DNA of 64,000 nt from Aestuariibacter sp. GS-14 (GTDB lineage Bacteria; Pseudomonadota; Gammaproteobacteria; Enterobacterales; Alteromonadaceae). Position numbers and translations under genes: made by a program. Under the pieces are notes generated by a model that did no database searches, was not told where the DNA came from, and saw only the letters and a program-made list of their open reading frames with translations. The stretch covers positions 372,001 through 436,000 of the forward strand of contig NZ_VHIP01000002.1 of NCBI RefSeq assembly GCF_006494365.1, read 5' to 3'. Below, one piece after another: positions 1 through 8,718 of the stretch. How positions within the stretch are numbered: position 1 is the stretch's first letter; each line of letters opens with the position of its first letter.

Positions 1-1632
1 GTACTGACTGCTCCTGTGATCCGTTCGGTTATTGCCGGCGGTGCGGGTGAAATCAGCGGTAGCTTTACACCTGCTGAAGCCAAAGATCTGGCGTTGTTGT
101 TACGTGCTGGCGCACTGCCTGTACCATTAAACGTACTCGAAGAACGCACCGTTGGGCCGGACCTAGGCTCAGATGCCATCGAAATGGGTATTTCCACCGG
201 ACTTATTGGTGCAGCTCTGGTGTTTGCATTCATGATTGCATTGTACCGCCGTTGGGGTCTGATAGCTTGTACCAGTCTGGTTATAAACATTGGTCTTATC
301 ATTGGTTTACTCAGCGCGTTTGGCGCTACGCTTACGCTCCCCGGTATTGCGGGGATCATATTAACTATTGGTATGGCGGTAGATGCCAACATACTCATTA
401 ACGAACGTATCAAAGAGGAATCGGCTAAAGGCAAGGTTGCTGGTATGGCCATTCCCGCCGGTTTTGACAAGGCCTACGCGACAATTCTCGATTCCAGTTT
501 TACCACATTGATTGCGGTGAGCTTGTTGTTCATGTTTGGCAGTGGGCCGGTTAAAGGTTTCGCTGTGACAATTGGTATTGGGATATTTACGTCTATGTTC
601 ACTGCAGTAGCCGTAACCAAACAAATGATGATGCTGGCAATGCGCAAGCGGGAAAGGGAGATATTATCGTTTTCTGGTGGAAACTGGTTGCGCCACACTC
701 GCTTAACGCAGTTTAATTTCCTGAGAGGGCGGGTAATTGGGCTCGCTACCTCTGCCATCTTGTCATTGGGTTCAGTTGCATTGTTTGTCTATCCGGGATT
801 GCAATATGGCGTGGATTTTACTGGCGGTACTTTGATTGAAATGCAGTCCTCTAAATTGTCGGTTGAACAGGTACGCGTTCAATTTACAGATCATCATATT
901 GAAGGCGCCAGTATTCAGGAATTTGGTGAACCCGGTAATTACCTCATCCGTGTTAGTCAGCAGAGTGAAAGCGCCACGAGTTCGGTAGATCAGGTAAAGG
1001 CCGCTGTTACCGCAGCCGATGACATGGCTACTTTTCCCCGGGTTGATATGGTGGGGGCGAAAGTGAGCGGTGGATTTGCCGACGCATCTATTCTGGCGGT
1101 GCTCATTGCCGGTGGTGGTATATTGTTGTACCTGTGGGTGCGATTTGAACAACATTTTGCGTTGGCCGCTACCGCAACAATAATGCTGGATCTCACTAAA
1201 ACGATTGGCTTTTTTGCTCTTACCGGGCTTGAATTCAATTTAACCGCTGTGGCAGCAATTCTAGCCCTGATTGGTTATTCAATTAACGACAAGGTAGTGG
1301 TGTTTGACCGCATTCGCGAAGGTTTCAGAGCCCGTCCGGACGCACCATTACTGGACGTACTAAACAGCAGTATTGGCGCTACATTAACCCGTACCGTTTT
1401 TACCTCGGCTACCACTTTTCTAGCCTTGTTACCGATGGGCATTGCCGGTGGCGCGACGGTAAGCAGTTTTGCGTTACCCATGCTATTTGGCATTGTTATA
1501 GGAACCAGTTCGTCGGTGTTTATTGCTTCTCCCATTTTGTATTATTTGGGACGTCGCAGAGAACAGAAGGGGTTGCCACAACTGAAACCAACGGCAGAAG
1601 AAATTCAGGCCTCTCTGGCGCACATTCCATAG
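1..1632 (+). CDS. secDF: Fused SecDF protein translocase subunit (5' truncated by window)
   Basis: SecD and SecF are inner-membrane Sec accessory proteins that use the proton gradient to pull preproteins through SecYEG. The visible 543 residues are the C-terminal part of SecD, including its typical GISTGLIGA and GMAVDANILINERI membrane motifs, followed directly by a full SecF with GVDFTGGT after its first membrane helix and GYSINDKVVVFDRIRE later. Both halves are in one uninterrupted frame, so this is a natural fusion, unlike the separate secD and secF of E. coli. The reading frame is open from base 1, so the real start lies upstream. Many Alteromonadales also carry a split secD/secF pair elsewhere, so this may be a second copy. 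That is inference. Confidence 0.93.
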   Translation, partial: VLTAPVIRSVIAGGAGEISGSFTPAEAKDLALLLRAGALPVPLNVLEERTVGPDLGSDAIEMGISTGLIGAALVFAFMIALYRRWGLIACTSLVINIGLIIGLLSAFGATLTLPGIAGIILTIGMAVDANILINERIKEESAKGKVAGMAIPAGFDKAYATILDSSFTTLIAVSLLFMFGSGPVKGFAVTIGIGIFTSMFTAVAVTKQMMMLAMRKREREILSFSGGNWLRHTRLTQFNFLRGRVIGLATSAILSLGSVALFVYPGLQYGVDFTGGTLIEMQSSKLSVEQVRVQFTDHHIEGASIQEFGEPGNYLIRVSQQSESATSSVDQVKAAVTAADDMATFPRVDMVGAKVSGGFADASILAVLIAGGGILLYLWVRFEQHFALAATATIMLDLTKTIGFFALTGLEFNLTAVAAILALIGYSINDKVVVFDRIREGFRARPDAPLLDVLNSSIGATLTRTVFTSATTFLALLPMGIAGGATVSSFALPMLFGIVIGTSSSVFIASPILYYLGRRREQKGLPQLKPTAEEIQASLAHIP

Positions 1633-1703
1633 CCATTTCCGGTATTCAGGCTGGGAGCAATATCAGCCTGAAATGTCGACTCTGCGTTTGAACGTACAAA
1701 AAT

Positions 1704-1733
1704 AGACGGGTTATGCAAAGGCATAACCCGTCT
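1704..1733. terminator. Bidirectional rho-independent terminator
   Basis: A perfect 13-bp stem (1704-1716 with 1721-1733) and a 4-base loop lie between the convergent secDF and DUF465 genes. The right flank is T-rich (TCTTCTTTA), and the left flank reads as a T run on the minus strand, so it can end transcription from both sides. Confidence 0.85.
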
Positions 1734-1757
1734 TCTTTATGCTGCTAAACAGAACCG

Positions 1758-2009
1758 TTACAGTGCAGATTCTGCTTCACGAATAAAGCAATATAAATCG
1801 TCCTTTAACTGTACGCGTTCATTTTTCATATCATTGAGTACATCATCGGTGGTTGGCTGACCGCTTTCTTCTATTTTGCGGATATCTGAATCCAGATCGT
1901 TATAGCGGTCGAACAACTTGGCAAAATGACGGTCGTTCATTTTTAAGTGGCGAATAGTGTGCTGGTGATCAGGGAATTCGTGAACCAGATCGTGTTTTTC
2001 AATATTCAT
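1758..2009 (-). CDS. DUF465 (YdcH-like) small protein
   Basis: An 83-residue acidic helical protein of the YdcH/DUF465 family. The family-typical features are the N-terminal EKHDLVHEFP stretch, the LKMNDRHFAKLFDRYNDLD helix, and a C-terminal helix in which NERVQLKDDLY is the recognisable core. Function is unknown; such proteins are short helical hairpins. A GTG seven codons upstream (2030) could also start it, but family members begin near the ATG used here. It converges on secDF and ends at a shared terminator. Confidence 0.8.
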   Translation of the reverse strand: MNIEKHDLVHEFPDHQHTIRHLKMNDRHFAKLFDRYNDLDSDIRKIEESGQPTTDDVLNDMKNERVQLKDDLYCFIREAESAL

Positions 2010-2125
2010 AACTGCTTTCTCAATAGTCACAGTGGTTATTCACTGTAGACATTGTAAAAAGCTGCATAAATGAATGCCTTGATTCAAATCATATTACACA
2101 ACAACTCTGTGAAAATGCGTATTGC

Positions 2126-2536
2126 TCAGGCAACCACACGTGGTTGTTCAACCAGATAACCACATTCAGCCAGCCAGTTGAATCCTTCCTCCTCAGTATA
2201 GAAATGGCGAATAACATGGCTGTTATCCCGCTCATCCATCATACGGTTTAACTGATAGCTTTTAAGCGCATCTTCGCGGTAAATGCGAACGGAGTGAGTC
2301 ATTTTATTTCGTACTGCCCACTTCAGCATGTCGTTAACAGGTGCTTCGCAATCGGGAGTAGACAATACCCAGTCGTCGAAAAATACAATATGAGCCCAGG
2401 ACGATTGGTAAATATATTGCGCCGAGCGTTTAAATTCTTCTATGAACTGAAGGGCGGTTGTTGCGTTCCAACAGCCGTAACAATGGATCACCATCACCTG
2501 ATTATCCAAACGAATGGAATACTTGCCGAATACCAT
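2126..2536 (-). CDS. Conserved protein of unknown function, SpoIIAA/STAS-like size
   Basis: About 136 residues with no signal peptide or membrane segment. The alternating beta/alpha pattern (VMVIHCYGCWNATTALQFIEEF, then WAHIVFFDDW, then VRIYREDALKSYQLNRMM) is reminiscent of the single-domain SpoIIAA/STAS-like proteins common in Alteromonadales, but no diagnostic motif is visible. The start at 2536 is chosen because GTGGGG lies seven bases upstream of the ATG; an ATG at 2593 lacks a ribosome-binding site. It sits just downstream of ygiQ on the same strand and may be read through from it. Confidence 0.6.
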   Translation of the reverse strand: MVFGKYSIRLDNQVMVIHCYGCWNATTALQFIEEFKRSAQYIYQSSWAHIVFFDDWVLSTPDCEAPVNDMLKWAVRNKMTHSVRIYREDALKSYQLNRMMDERDNSHVIRHFYTEEEGFNWLAECGYLVEQPRVVA

Positions 2537-2612
2537 AACATGCCCCACGTAAACGCCTGACTTCAGTGTAGTCAGGCTTTTACGCGGTGCCATTAATCAA
2601 AAGGCTAATTTA

Positions 2613-4823
2613 TTAACGTGATTCGTTGCGTTTACCTTTGTTTGGGCGAGTTGAGCCAGACGAATTCTGGGTTGGTCTGTTTTTAACGGGGCGGTTGGTT
2701 TTGCCAAATCCGGTATGTTTGGTCATGGCCCTTTCACCACCGCGAGCTTTGGGTGCACGCTGACGCTTTTCATCCGCGCTTTCCGGTGGAACCAAATGCT
2801 GAGGGCCTCGTCCAATGAGATCTTCCCGGCCCATCTTGATCAGTGCCTGGCGAATCTGCGCAAAGTTTTTCGGATCGTGATAACGAAGCATAGCCTTGTG
2901 TAAACGGCGATGAATTTCGCCTTTTGCTGAGGTTACCGTTTCGCTGTCTTTAGACACTTTGCGCAGGCTGTTTACTTCGGTGTGATATAAGGTAGTGGCC
3001 GTCGCCATAGGCGAAGGATAGAAATTCTGTACCTGATCAAGCTTAAATCGGTTCTCTTTCAGCCAAATTGCCAGTGCCAGCATGTCTTCGTCGCTGGTAC
3101 CCGGGTGTGAAGCAATAAAATACGGGATCAGGTATTGTTGTTTACCGGCTTCCTCGGAATATTTATCAAACAGCTCTTTAAACCGATAGTATGTGCCCAT
3201 GCCTGGCTTCATCATTTTGCTTAGCGGGCCATCTTCGGTATGTTCCGGTGCAATTTTAAGGTAGCCGCCAACGTGGTGGAGTGCCAGTTCTTTAACGTAC
3301 TCCGGGTCCTCAATGGCTAGGTCGTAGCGTACGCCTGAGGCAATCAGGATTTTCTTGATGCCGGGTAATTCACGCGCCCGGCGATACAGGTTGATTGTAG
3401 GTGTGTGATCAGTATCCATGTGCGCACAAATACTGGGGTACACACAAGACGGGCGACGGCAGGTCGCTTCTGCTTTAGGGCTTTTACAGCGCAGACGGTA
3501 CATGTTAGCCGTAGGGCCGCCTAAGTCTGAAATTACGCCGGTAAATCCGGGTACTGTATCGCGGATCTGTTCAATTTCACGAATAATTGAGTCTTCAGAA
3601 CGACTTTGAATAATGCGCCCTTCGTGTTCGGTAATCGAACAGAATGTACATCCGCCGAAACACCCTCGCATAATATTAATGGAGAAGCGGATCATGTCAT
3701 ACGCGGGGATTTTTGCCTTGCCATATGCTGGGTGCGGCACACGCTGATAAGGCAAATCGAAAACCGCGTCCATTTCTTCAGTTTCCAGCGGCATGGCCGG
3801 TGGATTTATCCAGATATGGCGGTCGCCATGGCGCTGCAACAGAGCGCGCGCGCAGCCTGGATTGGTTTCCTGATGCAAAATGCGGTTTGCATGGGCGTAC
3901 AATATCTTGTTGTCCCGCACCACTTCGAATGCAGGTAACTTCACGTACACATTTTCCCAGGGTTTGCGGCGTTCCGCCGGTTGTATCACTATGGGTTTAG
4001 CTTCAACGGCGGTTTCCGCATCCGGTTTGTTTTCGTTATTGCCGTCGCAATCCGGTTCCATAATGTAAGGACTGGGTATTGGATCGATTTTCCCCGGACG
4101 ATCCAATGACGTTGAATCCACACCCTGCCACTCGGGCAAAGCTTGTTTTACGATAATGGCGGTGCCGCGTACATCAGTGATATCCGCAATGTTTTCACCT
4201 GCGGCCAACCGATGGGTTACCTCAATCAACGGACGTTCGGCATTACCAAACATCAGCAGATCAGCCTTGGCATCAAATAAAACAGAACGGCGTACTTTTT
4301 CCGACCAGTAGTCGTAATGGGCAATCCTGCGTAAGCTGGCTTCAATACCACCAATAATAATGGGTACGTCTTTGTAAGCTTCCCGACACCGCTGAGAATA
4401 CACGGTTACTGCGCGATCAGGGCGTTTCCCGCCTTCGTTGTTCGGCGTATAGGCATCGTCGTGACGAAGCTTTTTATCGGCAGTGTAACGGTTGATCATA
4501 GAGTCCATGTTGCCCGCGGTAACACCGTAATACAGGTTTGGCTTACCCAGCTTCATGAAATCGTTTTTATTGGTCCAATCTGGTTGCGCAATAATACCAA
4601 CGCGGAAACCGTGGGCTTCTAACAGGCGGCCGATAATAGCCATGCCAAAACTGGGGTGATCAACATAGGCATCGCCGGTGACCAGAATAATGTCGCAGCT
4701 GTCCCACCCAAGCTCGTCCATTTCTGCACGTGACATAGGTAAAAACGGCGCACTGCCGTAACAATGTGCCCAGTATTTGGGGTAAGAAAACAGGCCGCGC
4801 TCAGCCTTAATAGTTGCTTGCAT
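2613..4823 (-). CDS. ygiQ: YgiQ family radical SAM protein
   Basis: A 736-residue protein matching the YgiQ/UPF0313 family over its whole length. It starts with the family's N-terminal domain ([34 protein letters not shown]-like; here the stretch reads [18 protein letters not shown]). The radical SAM cysteines CFGGCTFC follow near residue 385, just before SITEHEGR, and would bind a 4Fe-4S cluster that cleaves S-adenosylmethionine. The C-terminal tail is basic and low-complexity (K, R, N, G, S), suggesting RNA or nucleic-acid contact. The substrate is not established for the family. Confidence 0.93.
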   Translation of the reverse strand: MQATIKAERGLFSYPKYWAHCYGSAPFLPMSRAEMDELGWDSCDIILVTGDAYVDHPSFGMAIIGRLLEAHGFRVGIIAQPDWTNKNDFMKLGKPNLYYGVTAGNMDSMINRYTADKKLRHDDAYTPNNEGGKRPDRAVTVYSQRCREAYKDVPIIIGGIEASLRRIAHYDYWSEKVRRSVLFDAKADLLMFGNAERPLIEVTHRLAAGENIADITDVRGTAIIVKQALPEWQGVDSTSLDRPGKIDPIPSPYIMEPDCDGNNENKPDAETAVEAKPIVIQPAERRKPWENVYVKLPAFEVVRDNKILYAHANRILHQETNPGCARALLQRHGDRHIWINPPAMPLETEEMDAVFDLPYQRVPHPAYGKAKIPAYDMIRFSINIMRGCFGGCTFCSITEHEGRIIQSRSEDSIIREIEQIRDTVPGFTGVISDLGGPTANMYRLRCKSPKAEATCRRPSCVYPSICAHMDTDHTPTINLYRRARELPGIKKILIASGVRYDLAIEDPEYVKELALHHVGGYLKIAPEHTEDGPLSKMMKPGMGTYYRFKELFDKYSEEAGKQQYLIPYFIASHPGTSDEDMLALAIWLKENRFKLDQVQNFYPSPMATATTLYHTEVNSLRKVSKDSETVTSAKGEIHRRLHKAMLRYHDPKNFAQIRQALIKMGREDLIGRGPQHLVPPESADEKRQRAPKARGGERAMTKHTGFGKTNRPVKNRPTQNSSGSTRPNKGKRNESR

Positions 4824-4942
4824 GGTATCGTCAGGAAAGTGAAAACCTCGCTAGTATAGCAAAGGCTGCGCTGGGGATATAGCGTTGTGGAAGGATGTAT
4901 TTTTGTGGCGGCAATAAATGACATCGAGTCCGGAAATACATC

Positions 4943-4972
4943 GCAGAACCGGCAGGAGTTTGCCGGTTCTGC
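4943..4972 (-). terminator. Hairpin downstream of the polyproline protein
   Basis: A 12-bp perfect stem (4943-4954 with 4961-4972) and a 6-base loop lie 19 bases past the stop of the minus-strand gene at 4991-5437. The U-tract on the minus strand is weak, so termination is likely but not certain. Confidence 0.6.
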
Positions 4973-4990
4973 ATCACACAGTTGTGAGCA

Positions 4991-5437
4991 TCAGGCTACG
5001 GTGTTAATGCCAATACTACCGGCTAATTTTTCCAGTAACGACTGCTGCGGGGATTGTGCCGACTCTACTGCCTGATAAGTTTGAGTGGCAACGGAGTTGC
5101 TACCTTCAGCACCTTCAGTATTATGTTGACGCTGTTGAAATGCGTCGTGTTTTTTCTGTAAAAACGCTGTCAAATCAATATCATTTTCTTGCGCATACTG
5201 TTGAAGCGAGGCGGGCGCCATCGAGGCAGCCTGTTCGGCATTGAAGGTGCCAGATTGCTCCATTGCCATTATGTCCTGCATAAAGCTTTTAACCGCTTCG
5301 TCATCGCGGCTTTCGCTCATGTATGCTGATAGTTCGTCCTGGGCAGGTGGTTTTGGCGGTGGTGGCGGTTTTATCTGATTACTTGCCATTGTTTGTTCGG
5401 TTTGAAATACCGATGATGTGGCAGATTGAATATCCAT
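4991..5437 (-). CDS. Hypothetical protein with polyproline stretch
   Basis: A 148-residue protein with no recognised domain. Residues about 23-31 are KPPPPPKPP, a strong EF-P-dependent stall motif. The rest is rich in Q, A, S, E and D and predicted helical or disordered (SFMQDIMAMEQSGTFNAEQAASM). There is no signal peptide. It is bounded by a hairpin on its 3' side and by trxC upstream, 117 bp away on the same strand. The reading frame is clean and a GGAG-type site (ttaGGAGaccaac) precedes the ATG, so it is probably a real gene. Confidence 0.6.
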   Translation of the reverse strand: MDIQSATSSVFQTEQTMASNQIKPPPPPKPPAQDELSAYMSESRDDEAVKSFMQDIMAMEQSGTFNAEQAASMAPASLQQYAQENDIDLTAFLQKKHDAFQQRQHNTEGAEGSNSVATQTYQAVESAQSPQQSLLEKLAGSIGINTVA

Positions 5438-5554
5438 GTTGGTCTCCTAACGTGAAAGCCGCACCAACGGGAGCGGCACACATAACAGACTGCAACGTAT
5501 ATTCCGGACTATGTCAGTAAAGTGTAAAGTGGGTGGCGCCCCATTTAAACAGGT

Positions 5555-5986
5555 TTAAATAACCTGTTGCACCCATTGTGTCAGCGCCTGTTGAGGCATG
5601 GCCCCGGCCTGGCGAGCGGTCTCTTTGCCATGTTTAAAACACAGCAAACTGGGAATACTGCGAATTTGATATTGCTGGCTTACACCCGGGTTGGCCTGAG
5701 TATCTACTTTGGCAAATATGGCCCTGCCTTGCAGATTGGCTGCCACGGCATGAAACGTGGGCGCCATCATTTTGCACGGACCGCACCAGTCGGCCCAAAA
5801 ATCCACAATAACAGGTACTTCACTTTTCTGTATAAAGCGCTGAAAGGTTGCATCGGTTAAATTAATGGGCGCCGAAGGGAGTAAGGCTGACTTGCATTTA
5901 CCGCAAGTTGGGGAATCCTGTAGTTTAGCTTCCGGGCTGCGATTTAAAGCCTGACAAGACGGACAAACCAAGTGAACAGAAGACAT
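5555..5986 (-). CDS. trxC: Thioredoxin 2 (TrxC)
   Basis: A cytosolic disulfide reductase of 143 residues. The N-terminal zinc-binding module has the paired CPSC (residues 9-12) and CGKC (28-31) motifs that separate TrxC from TrxA. The catalytic WCGPC follows near residue 68, within the VIVDFWADWCGPCK thioredoxin signature, and the cis-proline segment IRSIPSLL is intact. It would be reduced by the TrxB encoded at 59122-60075. A small inverted repeat spans the stop codon and could act as a weak terminator. The N-terminal Zn module is typical of oxidative-stress-associated thioredoxins. Confidence 0.95.
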   Translation of the reverse strand: MSSVHLVCPSCQALNRSPEAKLQDSPTCGKCKSALLPSAPINLTDATFQRFIQKSEVPVIVDFWADWCGPCKMMAPTFHAVAANLQGRAIFAKVDTQANPGVSQQYQIRSIPSLLCFKHGKETARQAGAMPQQALTQWVQQVI

Positions 5987-6060
5987 AGTTAATACCTAAT
6001 TCATACATTCTGTTGTATATATGGGGTAATATTGGCCGCAATCAAGTGATGGAATGAAAC

Positions 6061-6534
6061 ATGAATTACTGGCTATTTAAATCGGAACCCGATGTATTTG
6101 GCATCGACCATTTGGCAAAGCGGCCCAACCAAACCGAACCCTGGGATGGTGTGCGAAATTATCAGGCGCGAAATTTTCTGCGCGATGAGATAAAAGCCGG
6201 CGATTTGCTGTTTTTTTATCATTCAAGTTGCAAAGTGGTAGGCATTGCGGGTATTGCTGAAGTGGTGAAAGACGGGTATCCGGATGCGTCACAATTTAAT
6301 CCGGAGTCCAACTATTTCGACCCTAAATCCAATCCAGAGTCACCGCGCTGGATAAGTGTAGATGTCAAATTTCGCAAGAAATTTAAACATGTGCTGAGTT
6401 TGCAGGAAATCAAGTCCAATCCAGCTATTACGGAGCTGGGCATAGTGAAAAAAGGGCACCGGCTGTCGATTATGCCGGTGACTGAAAAAGAATGGTCGCT
6501 ATTGTTAGAGATGGCAGGCGAAAACCTGGGTTAA
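6061..6534 (+). CDS. EVE domain-containing protein
   Basis: A 157-residue single-domain protein starting MNYWLFKSEPDVFGI and containing WDGVRNYQARNFLRDE and the DLLFFYHS strand, all hallmarks of the EVE (PUA-like, thymocyte nuclear protein 1) family. EVE domains fold like YTH domains and are thought to bind modified bases in DNA or RNA. The bacterial housekeeping form has no proven substrate. It is transcribed alone, divergent from trxC and convergent with dgcA. Confidence 0.9.
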   Translation: MNYWLFKSEPDVFGIDHLAKRPNQTEPWDGVRNYQARNFLRDEIKAGDLLFFYHSSCKVVGIAGIAEVVKDGYPDASQFNPESNYFDPKSNPESPRWISVDVKFRKKFKHVLSLQEIKSNPAITELGIVKKGHRLSIMPVTEKEWSLLLEMAGENLG

Positions 6535-6562
6535 CCCTTGAAGGTGACCCTTTAAGGGGTAC

Positions 6563-7615
6563 CTATAGCGTTTCCTCTTCATGGAGTGCCTGCCAGCGCT
6601 TAGCTAGGAATTGTTGGCCGTATTGACCAGGTAAGCCCCACAAAAATGGTGATGGCTGTTGCATACGGCCATTATCAAATGCAAATCCATCGTCTCGATC
6701 CTTGGCAACCAGCAACGGGCCGTCCAAATCTACAAACTGTACCGATTCACACAGGCAAAACGCCGGAGCCATTGCCAGCGATGACCCTACCATACAGCCA
6801 ACCATCACTTGCATATTCGCATCTTTGGCCTTTTTGAGGGTGCGGATCCCTTCGGTAAGACCGCCGGTTTTATCCAGTTTAATATTGACTGCCTGGTAAT
6901 ATTTGGCCAGGGTGTCGATGTTTTCACTGGTGTGACAGGATTCATCGGCACACAGCAAAATATCCGGGTTCAAGCCTGCAAGGGATGCATCTTCTGTGTC
7001 GGGTACTGGTTGCTCAATAAGCGCGACGTTTAATGCTTTCAGTTCGGGTAGCCATTCGTTTAATTGTGACGGGCTCCAGCCCTCATTTGCATCTACTATC
7101 AGGCGGCTCTTGGGTGATGCCTGGCTGATAGCTGCCAATCGCTCCAGTACGAGTTCATTGTCGAGCTTTATTTTAATTAACGGTGCTTGTTTTAATTCCA
7201 GCGCTTGCCTGGCCATATTGTCTGGTGTGTCAATGCTCAGGGTTTGGGCGGTATAACAACGTTTAACTTCCGGCACACCGGCTAACGCATACACAGATTT
7301 ACCCGTTTGCTTGGCTCGTAAATCCCATAGCGCAGCATCCAGCGCATTGCGCGCTGAACCTGCTGGTAGTAAAGCCAGTAACTCGTTGGTGTCTTTGATA
7401 TCCGCGATATCGGATTTAACGCTCTCTAGTTGCGCCAATACACTGCTAATGCTCTCTTTGTAGCGTGCATAAGGCACCGATTCCCCCCAACCAAAATAGT
7501 GGCCATCGGTAATAATAACAGTAACGACATCGGCCTGGGTTTTTGCACCACGGGAAATACGAAATTCCCGGGCCAGTGGAAACGATTCAGAGAACGCGAC
7601 AAAGCGTAAACTCAT
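6563..7615 (-). CDS. dgcA: Enolase-superfamily racemase/epimerase, probable N-acetyl-D-glutamate racemase DgcA
   Basis: A 350-residue member of the muconate-lactonizing/dipeptide epimerase branch of the enolase superfamily. The catalytic KIK pair is at residues 148-150, the metal ligands are D175, E201 and D224, and the second base lysine is K246 in NIKLDK. Taken alone it would be called an L-Ala-D/L-Glu epimerase (YcjG-like). Its 4-bp overlap with a DUF1611/DgcN gene fits the DgcN-DgcA D-glutamate catabolic pathway of marine Proteobacteria better, in which DgcA racemises N-acetyl-D-glutamate to the L form. The family is certain; the substrate is inferred from context. Confidence 0.8.
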   Translation of the reverse strand: MSLRFVAFSESFPLAREFRISRGAKTQADVVTVIITDGHYFGWGESVPYARYKESISSVLAQLESVKSDIADIKDTNELLALLPAGSARNALDAALWDLRAKQTGKSVYALAGVPEVKRCYTAQTLSIDTPDNMARQALELKQAPLIKIKLDNELVLERLAAISQASPKSRLIVDANEGWSPSQLNEWLPELKALNVALIEQPVPDTEDASLAGLNPDILLCADESCHTSENIDTLAKYYQAVNIKLDKTGGLTEGIRTLKKAKDANMQVMVGCMVGSSLAMAPAFCLCESVQFVDLDGPLLVAKDRDDGFAFDNGRMQQPSPFLWGLPGQYGQQFLAKRWQALHEEETL

Positions 7616-8610
7616 ACTAATAACTCCAATAGCGGCTGCACGCCATGACGAATTGGATCAACACAAGGTAAACCCAACTCTTGCGTAACCGTAGCGCAAT
7701 AATCCAATGATTCCTGCTCGGATACCGCTGAGGTATTCACCGATACGCCAATCACACGTACATTGGGATTGGTCACTTTGGCGCAAACCAAATTCATATC
7801 GATAACCTGTTGAAGGCTGGGTAGAGGGCGGCCGGGTATTCCGCGCATGTGTTCGCGCTTTAACGCGTGGCATATCACCAGTGCATCGGGCTGTGCACCA
7901 TGTAAAAGTCCCAGGCTCACACCGGCAAAAGCAGGGTGATACAGTGAACCCTGGCCTTCAACCAGATCCCAGTGATCTTCGTCATTTGCAGGACACAATG
8001 CTTCAACGGCACCCGCAATAAAGTCAGACACTACACAATCAACTGCAACGCCAGCTCCCGCCACTAAAATACCGCTTTGCCCCGTAGCCCGGAATGTTGC
8101 TTTCATGCCAGCTGCTTGCATGGCCTTAGCCAGACTCAGTGTTGTGTACATCTTTCCCACTGAACAATCGGTGCCAACGGTTAACAGGCGTTTGCCCGCG
8201 CGCGGGTTGCCTTTACCGGTTTTAAACTTGGTAGTTGGGTGGCGAATATCAATCAGTCGGCGTCCCAAAGCCTGGGCCTTTTCTGCGATTTCCGGAATGT
8301 CGGCAACTTTGTCGTGCAAACCGTTAATTATATCAAGACCCGCGTCAAGGGCTTCCAGAATGGGCTTCACCAGGTGTGCATCCAACACACCGCCGCTGTT
8401 TGCAAAACCCAACACAAAGGCTTTTGCACCTTTACTAACACCTTCTTGTATTGATAACCGGGGGTGCCCGGTGCTCACTTCACAACCGGGTAACGCAAAC
8501 TCGCCAACGCACTTTTCCGGGCTCCAGTCGGCTGCACTCTTCGCCATTTTAATACTCAGCGGATCGGTGGCATCGCCAATAAACAACAAATACGGAGACG
8601 GTAAACTCAT
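7612..8610 (-). CDS. dgcN: DUF1611 protein, probable D-glutamate N-acetyltransferase DgcN
   Basis: A 332-residue DUF1611 protein. An N-terminal Rossmann-like half is followed by a P-loop-like half with GTDCSVGKMYT near residue 147 and the DLVEGQGSLYHPAF segment typical of the family. In marine bacteria DgcN transfers acetyl from acetyl-CoA to D-glutamate, and the partner racemase DgcA then makes N-acetyl-L-glutamate. The gene precedes and overlaps the racemase gene by 4 bp on the same strand, indicating translational coupling. The alternative is an uncharacterised DUF1611 ATPase. Acetyltransferase activity is inferred from the family and pairing. Confidence 0.8.
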   Translation of the reverse strand: MSLPSPYLLFIGDATDPLSIKMAKSAADWSPEKCVGEFALPGCEVSTGHPRLSIQEGVSKGAKAFVLGFANSGGVLDAHLVKPILEALDAGLDIINGLHDKVADIPEIAEKAQALGRRLIDIRHPTTKFKTGKGNPRAGKRLLTVGTDCSVGKMYTTLSLAKAMQAAGMKATFRATGQSGILVAGAGVAVDCVVSDFIAGAVEALCPANDEDHWDLVEGQGSLYHPAFAGVSLGLLHGAQPDALVICHALKREHMRGIPGRPLPSLQQVIDMNLVCAKVTNPNVRVIGVSVNTSAVSEQESLDYCATVTQELGLPCVDPIRHGVQPLLELLV

Positions 8611-8718
8611 GAAAACTCCAACGCTATATCAATACGGGTTAATCAAATGTGGCTTACACTAATACCAGCTTTTATTTAACGCCAGTGTTATTCCACATCA
8701 ATAATTTATGCCATTTTG

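Noticed and set aside
5548-5568. AACAGGTT/AACCTGTT hairpin over the trxC stop codon as a terminator
   Set aside because: AT-rich short stem without a U run; too weak to list as a feature.
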